This document shows positions 12,620 to 22,417 of a stretch of DNA of 64,000 nucleotides, piece after piece. The notes below the pieces were generated by a model. It saw only the letters and a program-made list of their open reading frames with translations, did not search any database and was not told where the DNA came from. The position numbers were made by a program, and so were the translations under genes. The first letter of the stretch is position 1; every line of letters starts with the position of its first letter. The stretch comes from Wyeomyia smithii (Eukaryota > Arthropoda > Insecta > Diptera > Culicidae). Location: positions 237,444,892 through 237,508,891 of the forward strand of contig NC_073696.1 of NCBI RefSeq assembly GCF_029784165.1, written 5' to 3'.

Positions 12620-12631
12620 ATCACTTCATGT
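12620..12631. repeat. Target-site duplication, left copy
   Basis: The 12-bp word ATCACTTCATGT occurs here and identically at 18,520-18,531, exactly flanking the LINE. This is direct evidence of target-primed insertion and fixes both ends of the element. Confidence 0.93.
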
Positions 12632-13074
12632 CATTCCGCGTCGAACACTCGACAGAAACGGACGTGCAAAGTGGTCGTTCTATTACAATCCGGTCCGTGT
12701 GTACGAATAGCCAAACAAAAGAGTGTATTATTCGCGCTAAAGGCCAACTAGATTGTGAGTTGTGTCGATACGTTCTGTACCCGGCTCACAACTTTGGCTG
12801 TATTGGTGCAAAATACCAGCTGCAGTTTTGATCTGTGCACCGTGAATAGATCTTTTTAATCCAAGCCCATCAGTTGACAGTCGAGTCCGTGTCGCTGTGC
12901 TGAGTGATCTCACACCCGGCTCACTGCTGGTGGCTGTATTGGTGCTGCTGTACTGGTGCTGCTGGCTGCTTTGGGTGCAGCTTCGAACGATCGGACAACC
13001 ACTGCTGGAAGGAAGAAGTAAAGAGGTACGTGTTCTTGTCGGCGCTAGTGCGCTAGTGCGCTACATTTAGCGCA
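12632..13074 (+). promoter_or_regulatory. 5' UTR of the I-like LINE
   Basis: It lies between the insertion point and the ORF1 ATG. It contains a CTG/GCTGCTG-rich block around 12,920-12,990 and a direct GCGCTAGTGCGCTA duplication just before the start. LINEs of this group usually carry an internal Pol II promoter at the very 5' end; I infer that here but see no diagnostic motif. Confidence 0.6.
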
Positions 13075-14445
13075 ATGGATATAGATCCCTCGCCTCCCGT
13101 GCCACCATCCCCGAACCCCCCTGACCCTGACCCTTCTGTTACCCCCGCCCCTGTTCATTCTCCAGTCCCCCCTCGCCCCAGGCTTTACCCGGACGGATCT
13201 CAACAGGGCAGCTATACTGTTTATTTTCGTCCAAAGGCAGGAGTGAATTCAAAGCGTTTAAACATACTGCAAATTGCTAAAGACCTGACGAAGGGGTACA
13301 AGGCCGTGACCGAAATTTCCAAGGTCCGACCTAACAAGCTCCGTGTCGTGGTCAGTGATCAGGCACAGGCCAATGCTTTCGCTTGCTCTGAGCTCTTCAC
13401 ACGCGAGTATCGCGTCTACATACCCGCACGAGACGTGGAGATCGACGGTGTCATAACCGATTCGAGTCTGTCTGTCGAGTGTATCCTAAAAAGCGCAACC
13501 GGTTGCTTCAAAAATACCGAAACACAGGCGAAGATTTTGGATTGTAAGCAATTGCGGTCCATGTCTCTCGTCGGCGGTAAAAAAGTTTACACTCCGTCAG
13601 ACTCGTTTCGCGTTACGTTTGCCGGATCTGCACTCCCTAGCCACGTCTCGATCGACCGGGTTCGTCTGCCTGTGCGATTGTATGTACCCCGTGTTATGAA
13701 CTGCACCAATTGCAAGCAGTTAGGCCACACAGCCGCCTACTGCTGCAATAAGGCACGATGTAGCAAGTGTGGGGAGACTCATGCGGAAGATTCTTGCAGT
13801 GTTAATGCTGAAAAATGTATTCACTGTGGGGAAAACCAGCATGAGCTCTCCACATGCCCGGTGTACATGCAGCGCAGAGATAAAATCAAGCGGTCACTTA
13901 AGGAGCGTTCAAAGCGTTCTTACGCTGAGATGCTGAAGAAGACCGTGACCACTTCTACCATAACATCGAACCCCTTTGATCTGTTGCCCTCTGATGAAAC
14001 CGATTCTGACGATTCATCAGCGGGAACATCTTATGCCAATCCTGGGGAGTCTAGGAAGAGGAAAAATGTTTCTTCTCCTAAACTACCCCGTAAAGGTCCT
14101 AAGATTTCCCAAAGTGTAATGAAAAGTACGAACAAACCAAACAGTGCTGCGGAAAAACCGAAGCAAACTCCTCCTAGGCTTGCAAATTTAAAGTCCCAGA
14201 AGGAGTTCCCAGCACTGCCAGGAACATCTAAAACCCCAGTTGTTCCTTTTGCACATCCAGTTGATGAAACAAACTCTGGATTAGTGAAATTTTCTGACAT
14301 TGTGGACTGGATTTTTGAAAATTTCAATGTACCCGATCCAATTAAAATTTTTCTTACAGCATTCCTCCCAACAGTTAGATCATTTTTGAAGCAGTTGACT
14401 GCCCAATGGCCCCTCCTTGCAGCGATTGTATCCTTCGATGCCTAA
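13075..14445 (+). CDS. LINE ORF1, Gag-like nucleic-acid-binding protein
   Basis: The 456-residue protein starts at an ATG in good context (TTTAGCGCAATGG). Residues 1-40 are proline-rich (PPVPPSPNPPDPDP). Residues 45-125 form an RRM-like or Gag-like segment (YTVYFRPKAG to REYRVYIPARD). Three zinc knuckles follow: C210-C213-H218-C223, C229-C232-H236-C241 and C248-C251-H256-C261; the middle one has shorter spacing. A basic linker (KIKRSLKERSKR) and a Ser/Lys-rich region follow, and the C-terminus is hydrophobic. In related LINEs ORF1 coats the RNA in the cytoplasm and acts as a chaperone during target-primed reverse transcription. The frame is fully intact. It overlaps the ORF2 start by eight bases, suggesting coupled translation. 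Confidence 0.93.
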   Translation: MDIDPSPPVPPSPNPPDPDPSVTPAPVHSPVPPRPRLYPDGSQQGSYTVYFRPKAGVNSKRLNILQIAKDLTKGYKAVTEISKVRPNKLRVVVSDQAQANAFACSELFTREYRVYIPARDVEIDGVITDSSLSVECILKSATGCFKNTETQAKILDCKQLRSMSLVGGKKVYTPSDSFRVTFAGSALPSHVSIDRVRLPVRLYVPRVMNCTNCKQLGHTAAYCCNKARCSKCGETHAEDSCSVNAEKCIHCGENQHELSTCPVYMQRRDKIKRSLKERSKRSYAEMLKKTVTTSTITSNPFDLLPSDETDSDDSSAGTSYANPGESRKRKNVSSPKLPRKGPKISQSVMKSTNKPNSAAEKPKQTPPRLANLKSQKEFPALPGTSKTPVVPFAHPVDETNSGLVKFSDIVDWIFENFNVPDPIKIFLTAFLPTVRSFLKQLTAQWPLLAAIVSFDA

Positions 14446-17400
14446 TTCAACTGCGTATATGAAGGATTCTATCTCTGTCTTACAGTGGAATTGTAGAAGT
14501 ATTTTACCAAAAATTGATTCGTTTAAAGTTTTGATAAATAAAAACAAATGCGATGCATTTTCCCTTTGTGAAACTTGGCTTACTTCAAATATTGATCTCA
14601 ACTTCCATGATTTTAATATTATTCGCCTTGATCGAGACACCCCATATGGAGGAGTACTTTTAGGGATTAAAAAGTGCTATTCTTTCTATCGTATTAACCT
14701 CCCCTCGATTCAAGGCATCGAAGTTGTCGCATGTCAAATGACAATACAAGGTAAAGAGCTTTGTATTGCCTCAATATATATTCCTCCCAGAGCACAGGTT
14801 GGGCAACGGCTGCTCTTTGATTTAATAGAACTTCTTCCCTCGCCACGTTTGATTTTGGGAGACTTCAACTCTCATGGCGTGGCTTGGGGTTCCCCATACA
14901 ATGATAACCGCTCCTCTTTAATCTATAACCTTTGCGATGACATCGACATGACTATTTTAAACAACGGTGAAATGACACGTATCCCGAAACCTCCAGCGCG
15001 CCCAAGCGCTTTGGATCTATCCTTATGTTCGACGTCGCTACGGTTGGATTGCACATGGAAGGTAATCCTTGATCCTCACGGTAGCGACCATTTGCCTATT
15101 CTTATTTCAATTAATAACGGGTCAACTCGCATGCGACCAATTGACATTCCGTATGACCTCACACGGAATGTCGATTGGAAGTTATACGAGGAAATGATTT
15201 CAAAAGCGGTCGAGTCGATTCAACATCATCCACCACTTGAAGAATACAACCTCCTCGCGGGCTTGATTCTCGACGCCGCGTTGCAAGCCCAAACGAAGAA
15301 ATATCCCGGCGTAACGATCAAAGAACGGCCCCCCACTCCGTGGTGGGACCAAGAGTGCTCCGATGTCTACACGCAAAGATCCGACGCGTATCTGACCTTC
15401 CGGGATACAGACGATGCCGACGACTTTAAACGTTATTCAGAGCTTGATACCAAGTTTAAAAGCTTGACTAAGGCAAAGAAACGCGGATATTGGCGTCGGT
15501 TCGTAAACGAGACGTCGAGGGAGACATCAATGAGCACTCTTTGGAACACAGCCCGAAGAATGCGGAATCGCGTAACGGTCAACGAAAGCGAGGAGTCTTC
15601 AAGTAGGTGGATATTTGATTTTGCCAGGAAAGTATGTCCGGACTCTGTTCCTGCGCAAAACTTTGTTCGCGATACGTCTCCGGGTCACGACGCGATAGAA
15701 TCACCTTTTACGATGGCAGAATTTTCAGTTGCCCTCCTGTCCTGTAACAATAACGCACCTGGGTTAGATAGAATCAAATTCAACTTGTTGAAGAATCTAC
15801 CCGGCAATGCCAAGAGGCGCTTGTTGAACTTGTTCAATAAGTTCCTGGAGCAAAATATTGTACCGCAGGATTTGAGGCAAGTGAAGGTGATCGCCATCCA
15901 AAAACCAGGGAAACCAGCTTCTGATCACAACTCTTATAGGCCGATTGCAATGCTATTCTGTATCCGGAAATTGATGGAAAAAATTATACTCCGTCGTTTA
16001 GACCATTGGGTCGAATCAAATGGTCTACTATCAGATACTCAATTTGGCTTCCGCCGTGCCAAAGGGACGAATGATTGTCTTGCGTTGCTTTCAACAGATA
16101 TTCAGCTGGCGTATGCTCGCAAAGAACAAATGGCGTCTGCGTTCTTGGACATTAAGGGGGCTTTTGATTCCGTTTCTATTGACATTCTTTCGGGTAAACT
16201 TCACCGACAAGGATTTTCTCCAATTTTGAACAATTTTTTGCACAATTTGTTGTCCGAAAAGCACATGCATTTTACGCACGGCGATTTGGCAACTTTTCGC
16301 ATTAGCTACATGGGTCTTCCCCAGGGCTCATGCTTAAGCCCCCTTCTTTACAACTTTTATGTAAATGACATCGACGAATGTCTGGCAAATTCATGCACGA
16401 TAAGACAACTTGCAGACGACAGTGTAATCTCTGTTACAGGAGCCAAAGCTGCCGATTTGCAAGGACCATTGCAAGATACCTTGGACAATTTGTCTGCTTG
16501 GGCTTTACAGCTAGGTATCGAATTCTCTCCGGAGAAGACTGAGATAGTAGTTTTTTTCTAGGAAGCATGAACCTGCTCAGCTTCAAACACAATTAATGGG
16601 TAAAACGATTTCTCAGGTTTTGGTACACAAATATCTTGGTGTCTGGTTCGACTCTGAAGGCACCTGGGGTTGTCACGTGAGGTATCTGATGAAAAAATGT
16701 CAACAAAGAGTGAATTTTCTTCGTACAATAACCGGACAATGGTGGGGAGCCCACCCAGGAGACCTTATAAGGCTTTAGCAAACAACGATATTGTCTGTTA
16801 TTGAATACGGGTGTTTCTGCTTCCGCTCCGCAGCAAACACACATTTGATCAAACTGGAGCGAATACAATATCGTTGTTTGCGTGTCGCCTTAGGTTGCAT
16901 GCAGTTGACCCATACGATGAGTTTGGAGGTCTTAGCTGGAGTACTACCATTGAAAAACCGCTTCTGGAGCCTGTCTTCTCGTATTCTTATCAAATGTGAG
17001 GTCTTGAACCGTCCCGTGATTGAAAATTTTGAAAGGTTAATCGAACTTAATTCTCAAACCCGTTTTATGACATTGTATTTCCATCACATGTCCCAAAATA
17101 TTAACCCTTCTTCGAATATTCCAAATCGTGTCGACTTATCAAATACTTCTGATTCTACTGTGTTTTTCGATACATCCATGATAGAAGAAACTCGTGGAAT
17201 CCCGGATCATTTACGCGTGCAGCAGATCCCCAAAATTTTTTCCAATAAATATCGAAACATCAACTGCGACAATATGTACTACACTGACGGATCACTTCTT
17301 GATGGGTCCACTGGCTTCGGTATCTTCAATAACAATTTAACCGTCTCCCATAAGCTCGATAATCCTGCTTCTGTTTACGTCGCAGAATTAGCTGCAATTC

Positions 17401-18125
17401 AGTACACCCTAGGGATTATCGAAAAAATGCCCACGGACCATTATTTTATCTTTACGGACAGTCTCAGTTCCATTGAGGCTCTCCGATCGATGAAAGATGT
17501 TAAGCACTCTCCGTATTTCCTGGGGAAAATACGGGAACATCTGAGTGCTTTATCCAAAAAATCTACTCAGATTACCTTAGCGTGGGTCCCTTCTCACTGC
17601 TCGATACCGGGTAATGAGAAAGCGGACTTTTTGGCTAAGGTGGGCGCAACAAACGGTGATATTTATGAAAGACCAATTGCCTTTAATGAATTTTTCGCAT
17701 TTGTACGTCAGAATACGATCATCAGTTGGCAAAATTCTTGGACCAAGGGGGAATTGGGAAGGTGGTTACATTCCATAATCCCCAAGGTATCGACGAACCC
17801 GTGGTTCAAGGGGTTGGATGTAGGTCGGGATTTCATTTGCGTGATGTCCCGGCTTATGTCCAATCACTATAGATTTGACGCGCATCTCCGTCGTGTTGGG
17901 CTCGGGGAGAGTGGTATCTGTGCCTGTGGTAAAGGTTATCACGACATAGAGCACGTTGTTTGGTCATGCCCTGTACACCGTGACGCCAGGTCTAGATTAG
18001 TAGCTTCCCTGCAGGCCGAAGGTAGGCAGCCGGCTGTTCCTGTTCGTGATGTCTTGGCGAGCCGTGACCTATCCTACATGTCCCTTATATACGTTTTCCT
18101 GAAATCCATCCACGCCCCAGTTTAG
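14438..18125 (+). pseudogene. LINE ORF2: endonuclease, reverse transcriptase, RNase H; two lesions
   Basis: The start is the ATG at 14,438, overlapping the ORF1 stop (ATGCCTAA). About 1,229 codons follow. Endonuclease: LQWNCRS near residue 15, GDFNSHGVAWGS near 141, GSDHLPI near 215. Reverse transcriptase: PGLDRIKF near 440, FLDIKGAFDSV near 568, GLPQGSCLSPLLYNFYVNDI near 625 and the catalytic LADDSVISV near 657. RNase H: YYTDGS near 947, VAELAAIQ, FTDSLSS near 1005 and WVPSHCSIPGNEKADFLA near 1048. A terminal Cys-His motif, CACGKGYHDIEHVVWSC, lies near 1164. Lesion 1: the T run at 16,551-16,557 has one base too many, so the frame hits TAG at once; the domain continues in the next frame. Lesion 2: an in-frame TAG at 16,776-16,778 where related elements have a sense codon. 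All catalytic residues remain, so inactivation is recent. Confidence 0.93.
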
Positions 18126-18519
18126 TCCTATCCCCTTCCGCCTACATCCAACCAAACGACAAGAACACGTTAAGACTCCGGATCCGGAAACTGCAACTAG
18201 ACCCGCACGATACTCTCAGGCCCCGAGGGAGACAACCCAATATGCCAGTCCGTAATATCTTGGCCCAGCAGCGGAACATATTCAATGTGCTGCTTACCTA
18301 TGGCGATGGAAAACCATCAAACAACAAATCAGTGCTTTTCATGCAAAACATTCTAGCTTAAGTTAGATTTAGTTTCAGCTCGTAGTCGGCAGCGAGGATA
18401 AAAAATTTGCTTTTAGTTATTAAGATACTTTAGAAAGTAAGCTACCAGATATAATTGGCGCCGTTAAACATTGAATTGTATTTGTGCCGTGTCAAATAAA
18501 CTATAGATGAGGAAAAAAA
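18126..18519 (+). other. 3' UTR and A-tail of the I-like LINE
   Basis: Noncoding sequence after the ORF2 stop, with an AATAAA signal near 18,495 and a terminal A8 run (18,513-18,519 plus the first base of the duplication). It is the part normally recognised by the element's own reverse transcriptase. Confidence 0.8.
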
Positions 18520-18531
18520 ATCACTTCATGT
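18520..18531. repeat. Target-site duplication, right copy
   Basis: Identical to ATCACTTCATGT at 12,620-12,631. The duplication may be one base shorter if its first A belongs to the A-tail. Confidence 0.93.
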
Positions 18532-18830
18532 GAGATCGCAGGACACACGGGCATCAGTGGTAATGGAGAGGCTGATAAACTGATGCTCTATCGATTACGT
18601 ACAGGTCACACATTGCTAACACATCGAGGGCTCTATGGAAGCGGTCACAAAAATAGATGCGACACTTGCAACTATCCACTGACAGTCGAACACATTATTG
18701 TTAATTGACCAGTTCATCAGGAACCACGAGCAACACATCAGATTGAATATTCAATCAGACATGCCCTCTTCAATGACCCAGATAAAGACGAACAAACATT
18801 ACTATCTCATATAATTTAGTTTATTTAGTA
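18532..18830 (+). pseudogene. Older LINE RNase H and C-terminal remnant, downstream half
   Basis: The first codons read AGHTGISGNGEADKL, the final catalytic block of a LINE RNase H. It is followed by RLRTGHTLLTHRG and a Cys-rich tail, NRCDTCNYPLTVEHIIVN, which then meets a stop and decays. It continues the fossil that begins before 12,620. Several stops and frame changes show it was dead long before the I-like element landed in it. Confidence 0.75.
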
Positions 18831-18904
18831 TTAGATATCTTTTTCAAATGTACATGTGTCGAATGACCACAGGGTTGAAAACACTCACAAATAAAATCAC
18901 TATT

Positions 18905-19014
18905 AATAACACTGGTTAACACAGGTGCACCCCAAAAGCTCAAAAATTATAGTTTCATTTTTTCCGTTTTGAGCTTTTGGAATGCACTTTTTTTATTTTG
19001 TAGACCAGTGTTAT
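18905..19014. mobile_element. Tiny palindromic element, about 110 bp
   Basis: The ends ATAACACTGGT and ACCAGTGTTAT are perfect inverted repeats. Inside, CCAAAAGCTCAAAA is mirrored by TTTTGAGCTTTTGG, and GTGCACC by a diverged GTGCATT, so most of the element folds on itself. It is a minimal MITE. No target-site duplication is clear. Confidence 0.6.
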
Positions 19015-20117
19015 CATTCCCTTATCAATATGGTGAAAAAAATGGACATTACTTTTAATGAAAATTTAATTCGAGATGCCCTCATGGCACGAAAGCAGAA
19101 ATCATATTGGCACTAACATCTCATACAATACGTCCCCTTAATGCTAGAATTAGATAACTCGAAACTTGTCGATTTTAAGTTAAGTATGCCATCATATTTA
19201 TCGCGCCGAGCTCTATAACATATCCAAAACTCGTTGAAACACGATTACAAGAAAAAGTGTTATTCATCAATTGAAAAACTAGATATCTCAACTAAAACAA
19301 GCGTATTTTGTAGTAAAACTAAACAACCCGGTTGATTTTTTCGTTGCTATTACGGGCCTGTAACGATATGGACGCGTTTCATAAAATCTGAACCTTTAAT
19401 AATTGCATTTGAATCATCATCACCAGAATAGGTCAAATTTTCAAACTCGTTTTTCTCGAAACGTCAATTTTCGAGTTATCTACACAGTAAAAAATTCTGA
19501 ATATCACACGTCACGTGAAATAGTTTCTCATTTGAATTTCTGTTGCTTTTGACGAAAACCACGATTTTAATTGAAAATTGTATGCAATATTATTTGAATT
19601 TCAGTTGCTTCTGACGTAAATAATGGTTTTGTTTGAAAATTACACGCAAAATCATTCAAATTTACGTGGAATGTTATGGAATTTTCTATCACAACCGATG
19701 GAGGCAATTCTTTACATGCGATTCGACATAAAGTTTTCTTACTGTGTAGTTCTAGCATTTAGGGGACGTAGTGTATTCCTCTTGGTATAACCCTTTCCGA
19801 TCGAGCCCACACAATTGTGTAGGTAAAAAACAACGGGTAACAAAACCTAAATCGAAGCAATTCCTATTTAAAAACGCTTGCTCCGGTTTATTATTTTTCG
19901 TAGTAGCTGCCATACTGACACTAGAGTTGTGAGTAATAAAACAATGAATAGGACGTTTAAAGAGCGAGAGGGAAGGTTTTGTTTAAGTCACCTTCTTCTA
20001 CCTACGCAATTATATGGGTCCGGTCGGAAAGGGATAAAAAGTGCAAATCTTAGCAGCTGTGTTATAGAAGAAGCTCATATTACGAAAGTAGGAAAAGAGC
20101 GATGGTGTTATTTTTTC
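19015..20117. other. Unrecognised AT-rich DNA
   Basis: Short ORFs only. Near 19,500-19,680 the words TTTGAATTTCWGTTGCTTYTGACG recur twice about 65 bp apart (19,535 and 19,596), a small local duplication. Nothing else is supportable. Confidence 0.4.
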
Positions 20118-20704
20118 GCTCCCTTGCACTTTTCGTGTTCCTTATGGGTCCTATAACAACCGTGTAACATTTCAGATCGATCGGTGGAACTATATTTTTG
20201 CGCCCGATTTTTAAAGTTTTCATACGATATTATATGGGAAAATCCTTTTTTTTTCAAAACTTATTCTCTATGAATGTACATCTGCCTCCTAAAAATATAT
20301 GAATACATGATATTTGTAGGAAATTTTACTGGAAAAAACTCTTCTGAAGACCGTAAGGCGCTACGATGCTTGTAGAAAAAGTTATTCATCCCGATCTGAT
20401 TGAATGGCTGACACTGTTGTAGCAGTGTTGCTGGAAAAATTCAATGGTGAGCCGTTCGTCAGACATTCAATCAGTTTGGGGAGAATAACTTTTTTACAAG
20501 CATCGTAGCGCCTTACAGTCTTCAGAAGAGTTTTTTCCAGGAAAATTTCCTACTAATATTATGTATCGATATATTTTTAGGAGGCAACTGGACATCTCTA
20601 GAGAATAAGTTTTGAAAATGTGAAAATTATAGTTTCACCGATCGATCTGAAAAGTTACACAGTTGTTATAGGACTTATAAGGAACATGGAAAGTACATGG
20701 GAGC
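20118..20704. mobile_element. Foldback element with about 250-300 bp arms
   Basis: The left arm (about 20,118-20,417) and right arm (about 20,458-20,704) are reverse complements over nearly their whole length: GCTCCC at the outside, then GTTCCTTATRRGTCCTATAAC, CAGATCGATCGGTG, TATTCTCTA, GCCTCCTAAAAATATAT, CTCTTCTGAAGAC, AAGGCGCTACGATGCTTGTA, and CTGATTGAATG at the inside. The loop is only about 40-45 bp. The arms differ by scattered substitutions and small indels. There is no transposase. A transcript across it would form a long hairpin RNA. Confidence 0.85.
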
Positions 20705-21480
20705 TAACATTTATTTTTTGTCCCACCCTTATAGACACTTATAACACTCTGCCATCTCGGCTTGAATAAAATTCAAGTTAGTCGAAATCATGAAAGAGAT
20801 CCTACATTTCATTAAGTTAATACTCGGATTAATGCTTGATATGCATGAGTTCATAAATGTAGTTCTACCGCTGAAAAGCAGCAGAAAAACAATAACGTTA
20901 TGCAAAATTAGATCATGATGTCATGAAGACTGTTCATACTTTATTTCCATAACATGAAGAAAAATTAAATAATAAACGATATTATAATGTATGTTCATCG
21001 TTTTGCTCATTTTTAAAGTTTTATGGGAAGTGCTGATAGTTCCTCTTGTACCGAACTTGAAAAATGAAGACGACGTTAGGTTATCATGTACATGATGTTA
21101 GAACTAGTATTCTAGTCATACTTTGTGCCATTGAAGGAGAAATCTTATCTAAAGATAGGTTATGATTGTTTAATTTGTGTTTGAGTTTAAACCACTACTT
21201 AAAGTTTAATCATCATTTGCATTGGTGACTAACTCTATGTGAGTAGTTACAAATCAAATAATTTTAGGTTTTTCCCTTAAGGTGAATCAAAAACGCACAT
21301 AACCGAGTCCAAACTACTGACATTCAGTAGTACATACATTCATAGATTGAACTGTCTTTTTCATATTAATATGCAGTAAGAAATAAAATTCTTTCCCATT
21401 ATAAACCGACAAAAGGATACCGTGCTCCACACGGCATTTCAAAACAAGAATGTAAACCGATAGCGACAGTCCAAATATGC
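20705..21480. other. Unrecognised AT-rich DNA
   Basis: No ORF of note and no repeat with clear ends. Confidence 0.4.
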
Positions 21481-21708
21481 CAATGAACTTCACTCCGCTA
21501 GTCCGACAGTCAGCCGGACGAACTGGCGGTCGACGGATTGCGGTGAACGGTGAACTGTTCGATTCAATCGATTTAACACATTCGTCATTCGCGGCTGCTA
21601 TGTAAACAAATCACATCTGCTGCTGTTTTATATTGAATTTCTTCTCGCCATTTATCCACCTCCAAGAAGCTTCCCATCCGACCCCCCCCCTCATATGCTC
21701 ACTCGCAG

Positions 21709-21834
21709 TTAGTGCCCTACATATGCACCGTTCAAGACAATCCCGCGGATTGCGACAAACAGCGTTTCACTTTGTACCGTTACCGCGTCGTTTTCCAGCC
21801 ATGGGCCAACGGGCGACGCGGTAAAGTTTTTCAG
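21709..21834 (+). CDS. Candidate internal exon of a host gene, 42 codons
   Basis: A pyrimidine-rich tract with nine Cs and an acceptor (CTCACTCGCAG|TTAG) precedes, and a near-consensus donor (TTTTTCAG|GTGGGT) follows. The enclosed 126 bases are open in phase 0 at both ends. The translation includes VPYICTVQDNPADCDKQRF and ends in RRGKVFQ. The two cysteines suggest an extracellular protein, but I do not recognise the family. The surrounding DNA is less AT-rich and less repetitive than its neighbourhood, as expected near a gene. The call rests on splice consensus and amino-acid composition only. Confidence 0.45.
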
Positions 21835-22069
21835 GTGGGTGGTTGCTCGATCGGTCGGTCGAATAGCTGTTTTATTGTTGGCGTTTATTTATTTCGTTTT
21901 TGGCATTTCTCACTGTGGGTAGTAGCTCGAATACTTTCGCCCCGAAGAAAGCGAATTTTCTAGTTCAAATCGAAAATGCGCCGCTGGGAAGATGCAACAC
22001 TTGACATTTTAGCGCTTAAGCGTTGTATGTAGCACACACTAGTTGACAGGATATCCTTTTTGTCCACAG

Positions 22070-22417
22070 AGGGTGGCTTTCACAGTACTGCACAGCGAAG
22101 AGGCAGCAAAAATCAATTTTTCATTACACTGTTGTTCCTCCCGTTCGGAGGACACTTTTTCACACGCACGTCAATTTTCTTGGTACATTTTCTTCGGCTT
22201 AGACTTGCACGGAATCGATATCATTTTCACTTTGGGTGGCTTTTATCTGCCCACTGCTTTAGTTGACCGTGGCGATTATGCGGAAAGTGTTCTTCTTGTT
22301 CGTCGAAGTGATGACTCATTGCACTACTTTGTCCTGCAGCAAGTAGCAAGTAGAACGATGCGGGTGGGACAACAGTTTGCTTGTTATGATTTTGGGAGGT
22401 TTTTTTTCACGTTTTGA
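22070..22417 (+). CDS. Tentative second exon, 115 codons to a stop
   Basis: A strong acceptor (CCTTTTTGTCCACAG|AGGG) precedes an open frame in the phase that would continue the exon ending at 21,834. It runs 115 codons (RVAFTVLHSEEAAKINF at the start, DRGDYAESVLLVRRSDD in the middle) to a TGA. The last residues (GRFFFTF) look like noncoding drift, so the true exon may end earlier or the model may be wrong. No domain is recognised. The intron would be 235 bp. Confidence 0.25.
   Translation, partial: RVAFTVLHSEEAAKINFSLHCCSSRSEDTFSHARQFSWYIFFGLDLHGIDIIFTLGGFYLPTALVDRGDYAESVLLVRRSDDSLHYFVLQQVASRTMRVGQQFACYDFGRFFFTF

Larger units (their letters stand above)
12632..18519 (+). mobile_element. Full-length I-like non-LTR retrotransposon
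   Basis: The 5,888-bp element starts with CATTCCGCGTCG and ends in an A8 tract just before the right target-site duplication. Order: 5' UTR (about 440 bp), ORF1 with three zinc knuckles, overlapping ORF2 with apurinic-type endonuclease, reverse transcriptase and RNase H, then a 390-bp 3' UTR with AATAAA near 18,495. The RNase H domain plus CCHC ORF1 places it in the I/Loa group rather than Jockey proper; assignment to the I clade rests on my recognition of the RT and C-terminal motifs. The perfect duplication and long intact ORF1 mark a fairly young insertion. ORF2 has two lesions, so this copy is not autonomous. Confidence 0.93.
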
